The position numbers and the translations under genes are program-made. Source: Curvularia sp. ZM96 (taxonomy: Eukaryota; Ascomycota; Dothideomycetes; Pleosporales; Pleosporaceae). From it: a DNA stretch of 64,000 nucleotides. The DNA lies in the NCBI GenBank assembly GCA_022457065.1, contig JAJGBQ010000003.1:992001-1056000 (forward strand). Direction: 5' to 3'. Of the stretch, positions 30,592-42,904 are shown in pieces (position 1 is the first letter of the stretch; every line of letters starts with the position of its first letter). Under the pieces are notes generated by a model. It saw only the letters and a program-made list of their open reading frames with translations, made no database searches and was not told the origin of the DNA.

Positions 30592-33500
30592 GTGGACTGC
30601 GTGATGTGAGTGCGTGGGGATGAAGTAAATGAGGAGGAGGCTTACGAGGTACATATTCTTCTAGTTGTATATATTGGTTGACATGTTTGTTCTCGATATT
30701 CAGTGCCTTGTAATATATGTTTGTGATGTGTGAATAACATACACTGAACGGGAATGAGGTAATTCCTCTGGATGTCTATTGTCATTAGAAATGACTACCC
30801 ATATTTCTCTACGATTACTCAATATCCAGTACATCACCTCTACACCAGTGTATCACACACTTTGAGAACACGTTATCGTGAAGCTCCATCCAACTACGTC
30901 CGTGGACCAAGCCTAGTCACATGATTATTTAAATCAGACCAACCACGTTATGAGCCTGTCAAAAGCAGACATCAATAGCTCTGCGGCTGCATACCACGTA
31001 CGACATATGTATACATGTAGCATCGGAAACTTCCGTCAAGACAAAGAAAAGCTTAGCGGAAAGGCACGTCACAGGGCAGTGCATACATGACTTTGAAGAC
31101 GAGGCTGGTGTCCAAGGATATCGCGTGGCTGCTTGCAAGAACGCCACTAGAGTGTCCCCATGGAGTGGTTGTCTGGAGGAAGCCCAAGTGCCAAGTTAGC
31201 GCAGGTCGGTCCGGGTAGGGCAGGAATGAGTCAATGACCACTATAGTATGTCATGCGGCTCACTTGACCAGAGCCAAGAACAGAGACTCGGTCGTACATC
31301 ACTCTGAGAGTGCCGCAATTCGCGGACTGGATTCCGTATCATTCCCGGCTTGTTGAGTCTGCGTTGATGTCTGTCGCGTGGTGCCAGTGCGGGAGAAGAG
31401 AAGAGGTGGAATTTTGCTCACAATAGCCGCCCGGGTGGGTCGCTTGGGTATCCGAGCCGCAAATGCATGGAAGACGAGGCCAAAAGGTGGGTCCGTAGGG
31501 CAGCCATGAGCCGCAAGCGTGTGAGCAGCAGCCCAATCGGGATGCCTTTGGGCAGCGAAGGTCGCGAATGCTGAGACAAAAGTGACCTGGTGAATGGAGG
31601 TGAGTCACACTGGCGGACCGCAGTGTAGAGAGGAATTGCAGCCAGGGCGCTGAACCTGGATAGCGCGAGTGAAAGGAATCGTGTTTGAAATTTTCCAAAC
31701 ACGATACTTTTTGGGCCGTGGGAAGTGGAGGATAGATGGGTGGGCGGATCTTAGCGAAATGTCCCACGTGTTCCTCCACCCCCCGCGCTAGCCAACGGCT
31801 GGGGATTACGAGTTGAGTGGCGGCGAAATGGATTGCGAATATTTAGAAATTCAAGTCAAATTCCTGCTGGATAAGATCTATCCGGGTTGCCGGGATTGTG
31901 AGTTCCGCACTGCAAACACTACCACCACTGTTTACACTGAACCGCTATTTCCACATTGGGAAGGTCTTGGCACATGATGGCGTCACGGTGGCATTATGCC
32001 CAATGTCGGCCGACGATTGCTCTGATGGTGATGGGACTGCCCAAGACATACAATTCGCCTCAAGTCAACCTCACCATGGTGGCACAATCTACGGCAATTG
32101 TCAGTGGGAAGCGTCATGTGAATGGCGGGGTAGGTCACGACGATATGCTATCTAGTGGTGTAGGAGCATTGGGTCAGCGGGCGTGTCAATGGCCAGACGG
32201 GTGCGCTACTTGGTATCACAGCAAGAGGATGCAAGATGCCAAGGCGGCTAGGGAACCAGAGTAGCCGGCGCGGTACAACATTTGCATGGTGATGAGGACA
32301 CAACAAGGACAGTGGCAACGGGGAAGCGCGGAGAGATGGTGATTGCGGTGTCGAGGATGGAGTGGTGGCGAGGCGTTGTTGGGATCTGGATAGGCGAGAG
32401 GTGCGTCTGTTCACCGGAAGGCTGGTGGGGTAGGGAGACTAGGCTAAGTAAGCAGCTTGACGAGCCGCGTGATGGAAGGTGCGCCCGGGTGATTCGACGC
32501 TGGCGTTACACCGATAGGCCGCGCGCTAGTCGACGACAGGCGAGGCGGTTTGCGAGTGGGAGCTGCCAGACTCGACACGGCGGGCGAGGGCGAGACGGCA
32601 AAGGACACATGTCGGGCACGGCGTCGGGGGCGAGGTTAATGAAGGCCCATGGCCCCGAGGGTGCTTTGCTGTTCCTGCATGGAAGGGACGATTGACGTGG
32701 CGGAGCCAGGAGCAAAGCGGCTAGCTGCAATCCAACCCGACGCAGAGACGAGGCGCAATGACGTGAAATGGGCATGCGCAAGGATGAGAGAAGGAAAGAA
32801 GAAAAAAGCACGAGAAAAAGACGGCCGTGGGGCTAGGAGGGCGCCCTGCCACCGTTCACCGCAGGCAGCGTGTTTGACGATGGACGAGATGGAGTTGACC
32901 AGAGACGAGGCCGAGTTGGGCAAGCGCTGGGCGGGACGAGACGAGACGCGACGACGATGATCAGCAGGCCGGCCAACAGGCGCCGTTGCTGCTGTGCTCC
33001 TGGAGCTGCGCGCGGGCGTGGGCGTGGGAGCGGTGAAAGGGCGTCTCAGCAGCGAACGGCTCGCATGGCCACGCCCGGGCAATCCCGGTTTCAGCTCGCG
33101 CGACGGCCGCTGTGTTGCGCATCTGACGCAGCCAATGGTGTTGTGGTAGCAGAAGACGACGACGACTGCTCGGTACAGCCTCGACGGGCTGCCGGCCTCG
33201 GACGCTGGCTACACTGCCCGTACCTACGTGTATCTGATTACGTCGCGGCGGCAGCCAGTACGTCGCTACGGCAGCAGCAGCGCATCGCAATGGCAACAGC
33301 GGCTGGCGTGCATGCATGCAACGCATCAATCAAAAAGTCTGGCGTAGCTCGCCACCACGGCCTTGCGCAGCGACTGGGCACCGACGCGCAGTGGTGCGCG
33401 CCCAACCGCAGCCATAGGGCAGACGCAGACGCAGACGCAGCATAGAGTACCACGCCGTTTTGAAATTTTACGGGCGGGCGGGGAAAAGTTTCCAGTCTCC

Positions 33501-33952
33501 AGCCCTGGCCGCCTGTCATTCTGCCACTCGCTGCTGCACACCAACAGGCTTGCCCGTCATACTCTGCACCAGCGCTGTCTCGCATATCCTCGCGCCCCCC
33601 GGCCCTGCCCCCGTCTTTGTTTTCCCTTTTTTCCCTCGCCCGCTGCCTTCACCCTCGCACCTACACTCCCACTCCCTCTCCGTTATCCATCCACCCACAT
33701 GTCGAGCACTGGTCGTGACCCGGCCCCCTTCTCCCCGCTGCCCACGCTGACCATGCGCTCTCCACGCGCCGTCTGAATTGTCCAGTCCAGGATCGCCCCG
33801 CGACGCTGCTGCTATCGATAGCACGCCCTGGTGCCGCTAGATATTTTGCCGACTCCTCCTTGCTTCTCTAGTTTTGTCCCGCGCTGCCCAACTCTCCTCC
33901 AAAATTCCCTCCCTCCTCTGCCGCTGCTACTGCCGCCGCTGCTGCTGCCGAC
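30592..33952. other. Long gene-poor region
   Basis: About 3.4 kb without a supported gene. From about 32300 to 33500 the sequence is GC-rich, so long chance frames appear on both strands; none has motifs, a signal peptide or splice logic. A hexamer repeat GACGCA lies at about 33421-33440. The last 300 bp are pyrimidine-rich and probably hold the promoter and leader of the downstream gene. Confidence 0.4.
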
Positions 33953-36442
33953 ATGGCGAGCGCACAGGACCTGCAGCCCACCTGCGAGGACTACGATTCC
34001 GACCAGAGCGACCAAGGCCACGTCGAGTTCCAGGGCCGCCCCTCGCCCAGTGCTGCCAACGTCTCCACCAAGCGCTCCCAGGCCTCCGACCTGAATAAAG
34101 AAAAGCCGCCCGCTCCTCAGGACCTTCGCTCCGACTCAGGGTACAGCAGCTACACCGCCGCCACCGTGAGCAGCACTAATTCTGCTCAAAGTGCTTCGTC
34201 CCAGCGCAGCCCGCCTGCCGCTCCCTCGCCCCCGGCGCCTGCTGCTGCCGTTGCTGCCCATCCCCAGGCCGCTCCTCCTCCTCCACCGCAGCCCCAACAC
34301 CAACCACCCCCGCCGCCAAAACCCTCCAGACGCCTCACCCAGTCGGACCCCTCTCGACCCAAGCTGTCCTCGCGCACCACCTCGCAGTCGTCGTCCAAGC
34401 CCGTCGTCAAGCAGCGCAGGCCCACCGTCACCCAGGACGCCCGCCCCGAACGCACCCGCCGTGACAGCAGAGTCGACCCCGAATGCACCGATCCCAAGTG
34501 TACCTCGTGCCCACCCTCCGCCATCCCCGCACGACTGGCTAGGCCTGGCATCAAGCCCACCCAGTCTGCCCGCGACGTCGACCGTCTCTCGGCTGACACT
34601 CGCTCCATGCGTTCCGACCCGGCCACCTACTACCCATCGCCGCCCTCGCCCAACCAAGCCCGCCGACCTGCCACTTACAGGCAAGAGGCCGCCATCATCC
34701 AGCCTGCCAAAGCCCCGCGTCGCCCTTCAGTCTCTCGCCAGCGCCCCATGAGCTACGGCGGAGAACCCAACCCCCAGTACTGGGCCCCGGGCAGCATGCC
34801 TGCCCCGTACCCCAGCCCGCCTCAGGAGCATGGCCCGCCGCTCTCCAACTCGGCTGCATGGCGCAACATGCCCCAGTACCACGCCGGCGGCATGCCTCCC
34901 TATGGTGCACCTCAGGGCTACCCTGCCCCGTATTACACCCACACGCCTCCACCCTTCGACGGCTCACAGAGGCCCGGCATGCCGGCTCGCATGAACTCTG
35001 CTCGCAACGGGCCCGCCCCCATCGTTACCCAACTACCTCGTGACCAACAGTACTCGGCAAGGTACATTCAGCCACAGAGCGCTGTCCAGGCTAGGTTCCC
35101 ACAGCCATTGCAACTCCAAGACCAGGCCTACGAGAGCGAAAGCGAGTCCGAGACTGGCTCATCCGAAGACGAAGACGAGTACTACAACCAGCCCGATCCC
35201 AACGACCCACGCAACCAGCGTGCACTCATGGCACCCGCCAAGCTGGAGCGGACAAAGTCAAAGTCGACAAGCAAGAAACAACAGCGACCACCCATCCGCC
35301 ACGCCAACACCACCCAAGTCGTCGACGAACGTGCTGCCCGCCGCATGTCGCTATCCCAATCCCAGCCACAGTCTCTTGTCATCGAGGAACCTCGCCGGAA
35401 GCGTGCTTCCAGGCCCAGTGACGAGCCTTCTCGCCGGGCATCAGTCAGTCGACCTGCTCCCCCGCGCCATGCGCAGTCCGACTACCCTGACCATCGTGGT
35501 CAGATGGTCGTGGCTAAATCCATCAAAGCTGAACGACGTCGTTCGGGCCAGGTCTACGAGCAGGTCTACCATCCTGATGAAAGGCGGGCGGCAGAACGAT
35601 CTGAAGCCGCTGCAAAGAAGGCCAGAGCGCTAGCTCGTGCAGAGGCCAAGCGAGCCGAAGAAGCACGATACCAGGCTGAGCAGGCTGAGATTGCTGAGCG
35701 GAAGCGTGCAAACCGAAACTCCAAGCAATACTACCGAGAACCCCCGGAGTTTTACAGCGAGGAGGAGTCTGAATCAGAAGAATCTGATGAGGACCAGTTC
35801 CTCCCAGAGGCACCAGTACCTCCTCCACCTCAGGCCCGCCGCCGCCGTCCCACGGACGTTGGCAATGGCAACGGCAAAGGCAAGGAGCGTGTGCTCGAGC
35901 GCAAGACCAAGCGCATCGAGAACGAAGCCGAAGAGTACATCAGTGCTCGCCGTGGTGCTCGTGAGCCCCTAAACGACCCTATTCACAATGCCGCCCGGCA
36001 TTCACGAACCATCTCAATGCCTTCCCACTCCGGCTCCTCTGGCAGCGAACGGAGCCGAAGCAACCGTACCGCCGTTACCAACGAAAACAACGAGATTCGT
36101 CTCCGCGTTGATGCCAACGCCCCACTCAGCTTGCAGTTCAACGGCGACATGGAGGGCCGCACCCTGCGAATGATCCCAGCTGAGAATGGCATGGCTGATC
36201 TGGTCATCAGCGGAGGCCGCGAAACTGCCTACCACAACAGTGACCGAGGCAGCAATGCAGACGACAGAAAGGCACTAGCTCTCAGACAGCCACGGAGACA
36301 GGCCGAAGAGATGACCGAGAGTAGTTCACGCCCCCGCAGGCGACGCGACAGCCAAGTCATCCGAGAGACTCGTGTGGAACGGAGTGGGGGCCAGCGACCT
36401 CTGCGTCAACGCGCCCATACCGCCTCCTATTACAACGAATAA
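33953..36442 (+). CDS. Large intrinsically disordered protein, 829 aa, function unknown
   Basis: The single long exon starts at an ATG after a CTGCTGCCG-rich leader. Composition is strongly biased: a proline/alanine tract at about 85-125, Ser/Arg-rich segments, a short cysteine cluster (CTDPKCTSC) near residue 180, a Pro/Tyr/Gly/Met stretch (about 265-340), an acidic ESESESETGSSEDEDE block near 400, and an Ala/Arg/Glu helix (about 544-590), probably coiled coil. A second acidic block follows near 605. One short segment looks folded and conserved, residues about 713-755 (IRLRVDANAPLSLQFNGD onward). No membrane segment or catalytic motif is seen. Many Arg/Ser sites suggest phosphorylation. A scaffold or regulatory role is conceivable but not shown. 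Confidence 0.85.
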   Translation: MASAQDLQPTCEDYDSDQSDQGHVEFQGRPSPSAANVSTKRSQASDLNKEKPPAPQDLRSDSGYSSYTAATVSSTNSAQSASSQRSPPAAPSPPAPAAAVAAHPQAAPPPPPQPQHQPPPPPKPSRRLTQSDPSRPKLSSRTTSQSSSKPVVKQRRPTVTQDARPERTRRDSRVDPECTDPKCTSCPPSAIPARLARPGIKPTQSARDVDRLSADTRSMRSDPATYYPSPPSPNQARRPATYRQEAAIIQPAKAPRRPSVSRQRPMSYGGEPNPQYWAPGSMPAPYPSPPQEHGPPLSNSAAWRNMPQYHAGGMPPYGAPQGYPAPYYTHTPPPFDGSQRPGMPARMNSARNGPAPIVTQLPRDQQYSARYIQPQSAVQARFPQPLQLQDQAYESESESETGSSEDEDEYYNQPDPNDPRNQRALMAPAKLERTKSKSTSKKQQRPPIRHANTTQVVDERAARRMSLSQSQPQSLVIEEPRRKRASRPSDEPSRRASVSRPAPPRHAQSDYPDHRGQMVVAKSIKAERRRSGQVYEQVYHPDERRAAERSEAAAKKARALARAEAKRAEEARYQAEQAEIAERKRANRNSKQYYREPPEFYSEEESESEESDEDQFLPEAPVPPPPQARRRRPTDVGNGNGKGKERVLERKTKRIENEAEEYISARRGAREPLNDPIHNAARHSRTISMPSHSGSSGSERSRSNRTAVTNENNEIRLRVDANAPLSLQFNGDMEGRTLRMIPAENGMADLVISGGRETAYHNSDRGSNADDRKALALRQPRRQAEEMTESSSRPRRRRDSQVIRETRVERSGGQRPLRQRAHTASYYNE

Positions 36443-39400
36443 GTCTTTTCGATCCTTGGACAGTCTCGTCTACTGCACACCTGCGTAACGACGACTCTCA
36501 GTCCTCTACCGGACTAGATCTGTGCTGACTGGTTCTTTCATTTCTTTCGTCACACAAAAGTCTCATTCGGTTCTTTCTTTCCTTCTTTCCTTCTTTTTTC
36601 TTCCAAAGCGGGTCGCAAGCAGGTTGAAACAAAAGCTTTGGATAAACAGCGCTGGCTTCTAGGGGCCAACTTGTTCAACGGAAAAGTTTTGATCGGTTGT
36701 TTGGTCGCATTTCCAAAATTGGTTTTGATTCCCCACCCGCGTTTCATGCTTGCGTGTTTTGCTGCGTTCCCTACGACTCGGTATGTCACAATAATATTGG
36801 TTGCTAGATTGGAACGCTCACGCACAACACCGTCACATGGGCGCGAGAAACGTCGCACCATTCAAGGAATGGCTTACCAACCGTGTGGTTGTTTCTTCTT
36901 GCTTTTTTTCCACTTTGCTAATCTGGTTCGATTTGCTTGTTTGTTTCTTCTGGAATGTTTCTCAGTACGCCTTGTTTTTCTTTTTCTCCTTGTTCTCTCT
37001 TTCTTCCCGCAGCTTCGCACTATACCTGCTCCTCGCGGAGGTTTTTCCGAGCTTTTTTCTTTATTTGCTGGCGGATGTAATGCCCTTTCCCATGTTGTTG
37101 TGTGGCTGGCTCTACGTGGCAGCTGTCGAGGGGTTTCTTTTTTCCTTTGGCAGAGAAAAAAAAGTAAGCAGAGCCGATGTGCTGGCAAAAGGGGAGAGGG
37201 GGAAGCTATGACGCTTTCATGACGGTGATGAAGGGATGGTCTGACGGAAAATCTATGAGCTACGTAGCGTTTGAATGTTTCTTTTTGCTGTTATCGTGGT
37301 TTTTTGCTTTTTCCTTTTCCTTTCCATAGCTGAGTTGACACGTCGACGGTGCACCAGATGGGTACCTACGGGTACCGACAGCTAGTCTGCTGGTTGCCGT
37401 CGACGAATACACTGCTTGCTTCATTTTTCAATAATGTTTTCGAATTGGCGTGTAATGGGTTGTGTTTGGTTACTGAAGGTGCTTTCGTTCGCCTAGACAG
37501 TGAATATAACTGTACATACATCGATCTTCTATGACAACTCTTCTCCGTCCATACCTGTTCTCTGCTACCCTCGTGATCACCTTTCCATTCCCTGGTTCTC
37601 TTTCGTCTGCTTGTCTTACATGAGTTTGTCTCACACAAGCCCAAGACATGCTATGCTGCTAACCTCTCTCGCTCCTAAACAAACACCATGTCTCAGGTAT
37701 ATAAACCACAGGAATATAAGTGGTCTGCTATTTTAATCTCAAGACAACCATCATTCCATCATGGCCACAAACTCATGCTTACCCGCCACATCCTTCCCAT
37801 CTCCTGCGCAATCAGGCCATCCCGGAAACCACAAACCCCCCTTTTCACACCAGGCCGATTACTTAAAACAATACACTTATCCGCTCACATGCCCAAGCAA
37901 GAGAGATACACCAAACCAGCGAGAAGGCCGAAGTTGGATAAATCTAATTTTCTTTTTCCCCTTTAGGATTCAAACCATAGCAGGCCCTTAGCAGAAAGCA
38001 GTGTGAGACTGAAAGTCGGGGGAAGGTATTTCGACTAGAAGGGGCTGTAGTAAGGGCTCGCTCGTTCGAGGGCAAAAAAAAGGGGTGTAGTGAGTATATG
38101 TGTTTAGAGAAAATGGGAAAAAAAAAGAGGGGGGATGTTGGGGCTGGAAAGGTGTTGGGGGTTTGAAGAGATGGGTGTGAGAGGGTAAGGGAGGGGGGCT
38201 GTGGGGGGTTGTTGTGCACAGAAGAGGGAGTCTTTCTGTTGATTGTGGCAGAGATGGGGAAAGTAAAGAGAGGGAATATGTGGGTTGGATGAGTGGAGGA
38301 GGAGGTTTCTGAGTGCTATGAACATAGGGGATAGGAGGGGGAATCGAGGATTTGAGAGGAGGAGGTTGGTACAAGGCCTGATTGTTGGCGTGGGATGGGA
38401 TTGGTGGAAGTGTGGTAAGGGACTGCCGTATCTGAGAATGGTAGCTTAATTGCTAGAAATCGGATGCGTAGCACATGATTGGTATAGGAAAGTAGAAGGG
38501 ATAGTATTAAGGTAAGTTGGAGCGGCTTGACAATTGGTAGCCAGGGGCGCGGTGGTATTTGCCAAGTGCGAATGGGAGAAGCGAGAACCTGCTGATTCAT
38601 GAAACTGAGCGAACCGCTGAGGATCTGGAGTAGCATTAAGGCGATTGTAGGTATGACTAGACTGGCCAGCGCCGATGCACGTGGTCATGGTGCCGAATAC
38701 TCGATCTGGAACTAACTCCAACTGCGTTTGGGTATTGTTGCCGCTTCACTACCAGCAGTAAAGCCGATTCTTGACAAGTTCGTTGGAAGGACTGGTATGA
38801 ATAAGGCAAGAATGGTGAGGTATGGAGCTTCTGACGAGGTGTCCGTGATTTCTTAGCGGGATAACATTTGTATTACGAGGATAGTGACAATACGGTAAGG
38901 ATGGTTGCAGTTGTGGGGATTTTATATGACTAGAAGCGTTCTAGAGCTATTGATGAGGATGAAGAGATGCGATTTGACTTTTGTCATTTGTGGTTGTAAC
39001 GATGGATGAAGAGAAGCTCACTCAGGACGTTAGGGTATGCTAAACAGTGATGTCGGCAATGTTTTAGTAGCTGTTATGTATCTGGTACGGATGCCAGTCT
39101 ATTTCAGTGCCTTTGAATTTTGGTAGCTTGATCACTAAGACATTTGGTTAAGCGCTATCTTCCTATGTAACGCCTTTTTGGTACTCGTCTTATTAGATTC
39201 ATCTTCTCCTATATATTATACAAGAATAAGGTGGAGTATACGTAGAATAAAAGTTAACTTATAAATTTGAGGGCACAAAAGCGGTCGTGAAAGGTCGTGG
39301 TCCTTTTACTCATGACTGCGTTGTGGCTCTCACGTGACATACTAGCCATCGATTATAACTCACGTCTAGGCATTCTAGCAATCGTCGAATCACATTTTTA

Positions 39401-40445
39401 TGACCTCTGCTAAGAAGATCAGCTCCTAGTAAGGTCCAGTCTTGATGAGGTTGACAAACCGGAATGACCCACTATCGGCTAAAGCACATAGACAACCCCC
39501 TCGGCGCAATTTTGTCCACAAGGATAGTTGTCTGGCTGATTATTGGTTTGAACGTGATTCCCCATGTACTACTTCGTACGAAGAAGAGTCGTACAGCCCA
39601 AAGTCCTTGCTTCATTTAACGTACAACATCACATGATGTGCACCTTCTCCTATGCAATGTCGCCCAACGAGACTGACCACCCCGCTTTGATTGGTGATTT
39701 TCAGTCAGCTTAGCTAAGGGTCGTTGGGCACAAATAATCAGCATTACAAGACTTCCAGCATATACATGCCGCGTCACCTCGGTATTTGATTTCGGTTTGG
39801 CGAAGGGCCTGTTCCGCTCGGTTTACAGTATTGTACGCAAAACATAGGAGGCACCGCATAGCATATTCACATCCTGTAGGGCGTCTTTGGGCCAGCATGA
39901 TAGGCGGTGCCCAGGCATGCTATTCCAGTTTACGCATTCTCGGGGGGCTCATTTCCCCATGCTCTAGGGAGGCCAGCGGGGCTCGCAACATTACGTCACA
40001 GTGCATACTGCCTGCGCATCGCTGGTACGGCTCCATCAGTTTCGTCCCGCGAGGGGCGGTCAGTAAACTGCGTCCATGCCCCAACGCTGACCCGGCGTAC
40101 CGTGCAATCAGGTGCCTTTGATTGTCGCGCACGGCTGATCTTGGGGTTGCGACGCGACTCACGTGTTACAGGTCGAGCGGAACCACCGCGTGCGTCATCG
40201 TGCCGAAGAAGCACGATGGCTTTAATCTCGCACCCTCCTTCTTCGTTCTCTTTTTCTTCATTTGCTGTTCAGAAAGCTTGTTTACATGCGCTAGAAAAAA
40301 CAAATTGAGCATTTTCAGGTGTGTGTGGGTGCGCAGCTGATATCCTGTTCTAAGTCTGCTGTTTGCGCTCTCCTCGGCGCTTCCTTTGAATCGTCTTCTG
40401 AGCGACTTGTGAGTGGAAGTGATAGGTTGTCAAACTACTGCAAAG
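36443..40445. other. Four-kilobase gene-free stretch
   Basis: After the 3' end of the 829-aa gene I find no supported coding sequence. 36540-37330 is T-rich on the plus strand with long pyrimidine runs (a possible long 3' UTR). 38000-38400 is strongly purine-rich on the plus strand (GGGGGA/AAAAAAA runs), which creates spurious proline/serine frames on the minus strand. 39100-39300 is AT-rich. No tRNA or rRNA is seen. Confidence 0.45.
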
Positions 40446-41686
40446 ATGAATTACGCATCGTGGATAGAAGAGAAAAAGCTCAAGGTATTTCCTAGTGAAA
40501 CGCAGTCACACCATGGATGCTGACTCGCTACCTTAGAAAACCTTCATTGTAGCTACACTCGCCTCGACCCTTGTCGGCACCTTCACTGCGTCGCTAGGTC
40601 TGTGGGAACGCATTGCCGACAGACGTGCTCAGCATCGACAGAAACAACGCGACAAACAGCAAGATGGCGAAATCAAAGAGCTGAAAATGCAATTCGAGGA
40701 AGCGCAGCAAAAAGCCGACAAAAGACAAGAGGAGATCGATCGTTTACGGGAAGGGAGAGGGCGCGACGACGTGGGGAACAACTTTGAGAGGGATATGATG
40801 ATGGTCCAGAGAATGTATGACCAAGGCTACGGCAGGATGGGTAGCCGATTTGCGATGGGCGATGGTTAGTTTCTCGTATGGAACACACGAGGTTCAATGC
40901 TGACTCCGAACAGCAATCGTCGAGAATCAGCTCCAAGCGCAAATTATATCTCTCCAACAGACCGTCATAAGTGTCCTCCAGGATGCTCTCTACAATGACC
41001 GTCAACTCAGTCGCGCGGACATGGAGAAACTTATCACTGCCTCGAACCAAGCTCGCGATGGTTCTCTCGAAGCACTCCGACAAGCTCAACTACGCTTGGG
41101 AGGCTCACAGGCCGGTAATGGCTCACATCGGTCTTCGTCGCCTTCGCGCTCTCTCCCACCGCCACAGCGCGCTCCCACTGTGATCCAAGACAGGCCCGAA
41201 CAACTCTTCTGTCCATACGCTCGTGATCTCCAATACATGCAAGGAAAGCCTTTGGCAGCTAGCTTTGCTCCAGGAGGCAGCTGCGTATGTCCTGACTGTG
41301 GCGTTAAACTCGATGTCACGAGCGAGGACTTTTGGATGATTGGAAAACGCACGCCCATCACTGTCTACGACAAAACCACCGGCTATGAAACAGAGCTACT
41401 TGATACACGTGAATTTCGTCTTGGACAGCGGTTCGTCATCCAGTGCCATACGCCAGATGGCGAGTATGCGTGCACAATCTGCAACAAGGGTTCAGAAGTC
41501 GATGCGATATGCAGAAATGTGGAGAGTTTGGTCAAACATGTGGGAACATATCATGAAGCCGCGGAATTGGAGCGCGAGCCAGATCTGAGAGAGGTAAAGG
41601 TGGAAACTAAGCGGTTAAGTCTGCCGGCACCACCTCCGCCAGGCCCGCCACGGTCATTGGCCAGAGAGGAAGTAGTTTATCGCTGA
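40446..41686 (+). CDS. Membrane-anchored coiled-coil protein with zinc-finger-like C-terminus
   Basis: Three exons (40446-40484, 40537-40864, 40914-41686) give 379 residues; both introns (about 50 nt) have good GT-AG sites. Residues 14-36 form one hydrophobic segment (FIVATLASTLVGTFTASLGLW), so the protein is probably a membrane protein with a 13-residue N-terminal tail. Residues 38-90 and 120-180 are charged and Gln/Lys-rich, predicted coiled coils. The C-terminal domain has cysteine pairs C246/C248/C251 and C300/C309/C312/C322, then H331 and H336; the stretch from C309 fits CX2CX18HX4H. The last 25 residues are proline-rich. I do not recognise the family. The first exon is only 13 codons. 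Confidence 0.8.
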
Positions 41687-42791
41687 TGGGACCCAAGTGA
41701 AGAGCTAGAGATGGCCTCTTGAAGATATGGACGCTTTATACCCTTCATGGCGAGGTGTTCAAGATGGCGTTTTCCTATGTTGTGTCCGAGATACGTTTTG
41801 GCGCGCTGTATGATCGGACTTGCGTTTCGCTATCTCCTCCTTGTAATGTGTATACGAGTAGATGATGTAACGGCCTAAATACCCTCAACTACATGTTTGG
41901 TCTTTTCCTTAACCAGTGCAAGATCCCCCGATCTCCGGTATCTGACGGCAAGACTACGGCAACATCCGTTCTAGCTCACACTATCCAAGCTGCTTGCAAG
42001 GTTTATTCAAAGATAGTCAGGGCAGATGAACGGCTGAGACGGCTATCGAAAAGCTTGTCTGAACATCTGCAGCCTCAAAAGTCCCGCCTGGAGACTATCG
42101 CGATAGGTCCGTGCGCTAGTGCGTCATTAGAGTGTGGACAGGTGTAAGGTTTCCTAACACATGCAACCACATACTGCTTGTCAACATTGAAAGTGATAGC
42201 TTATCTCTTTTGTGAGGCTGCCATATATTCTTCTTGTTTTACGTGCATTGCATCTTGTTGGATCACGCCTGATGCCAACTTGTCCCTCAGCTTCGTTCAC
42301 TCGTCGCTATCGACCAGCGCCTGACAGCCACCCAAAACGGATGCAATGCCTCACGATACCTACTGTTCTTACCTTGCTACTAGCAACTTGCGATTCATTC
42401 ATTGGTAGCACAACATATTCGAAGAGCCCATCAAGTAATGTGGTTGTATGGCAGGATATCATGTCGAAAACCAACATACTCCCATCCTCTTGTTTCAAAT
42501 ACGCTGCTTTCCTCGAAACCCTTACTAAACAGCCGATATACTGCAGTAAATTGGAGCTGATGCCAACCAAGTTTACCTGCCGCTGACACTAGGATAGTCT
42601 TCCCAGAATGACGTTCGCCGAGTCTTCGCCGCCGCCGGCCCCACTCACCCATACGAAATTTTTCTTGCTACCACCTAACGAGTAAGAAAACAAAGCTAGA
42701 TATTGAGAAACCACAGTTGAGGGTACCAACACACACTTTTTGCTGAGATATAGTTGTTGCAAACTGACATCCTTCCATCAAAAAACAACAA
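41687..42791. other. Intergenic, no supported gene
   Basis: 3' flank of the preceding gene and 5' flank of the tRNA. Frames at 41893-42147 and 42212-42586 have no motifs. Confidence 0.4.
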
Positions 42792-42895
42792 GCCCGGCTA
42801 GCTCAATCGGTAGAGCGTGAGACTCTTAGCTTTCACGTCCTAATCAGACACGATTGGTTATCTCAAGGTTGTGGGTTCGACCCCCACGTCGGGCT
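42792..42895 (+). tRNA. tRNA-Lys (anticodon CTT) with 31-nt intron
   Basis: The acceptor stem GCCCGGC (42792-42798) pairs with GTCGGGC (42888-42894) with one G-U pair. D-arm GCTC/GAGC, anticodon stem TGAGA/TCTCA and T-arm with GGTTCGA are all present. The anticodon CTT is at 42825-42827. The intron occupies 42829-42859, directly after position 37, the canonical place for nuclear tRNA introns. The mature loop reads CTCTTAA. A-box and B-box promoters are internal. Confidence 0.96.
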
Positions 42896-42898
42896 TCC

Positions 42899-42904
42899 TT
42901 TTTT
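42899..42904 (+). terminator. RNA polymerase III T-run terminator
   Basis: Six consecutive T residues begin 4 nt after the tRNA 3' end, the normal Pol III stop signal. Confidence 0.85.

Noticed and set aside
32282..33776. Long overlapping frames on both strands upstream of the 829-aa gene
   Set aside because: The region is GC-rich, so stops are rare by chance; none has a plausible start, signal or family motif.
37988..38721. Proline/serine-rich minus-strand frames
   Set aside because: They arise from the purine-rich low-complexity tract on the plus strand; composition explains them.
41893..42586. Plus-strand frames before the tRNA gene
   Set aside because: No motifs, no splice logic and overlapping frames on the other strand.
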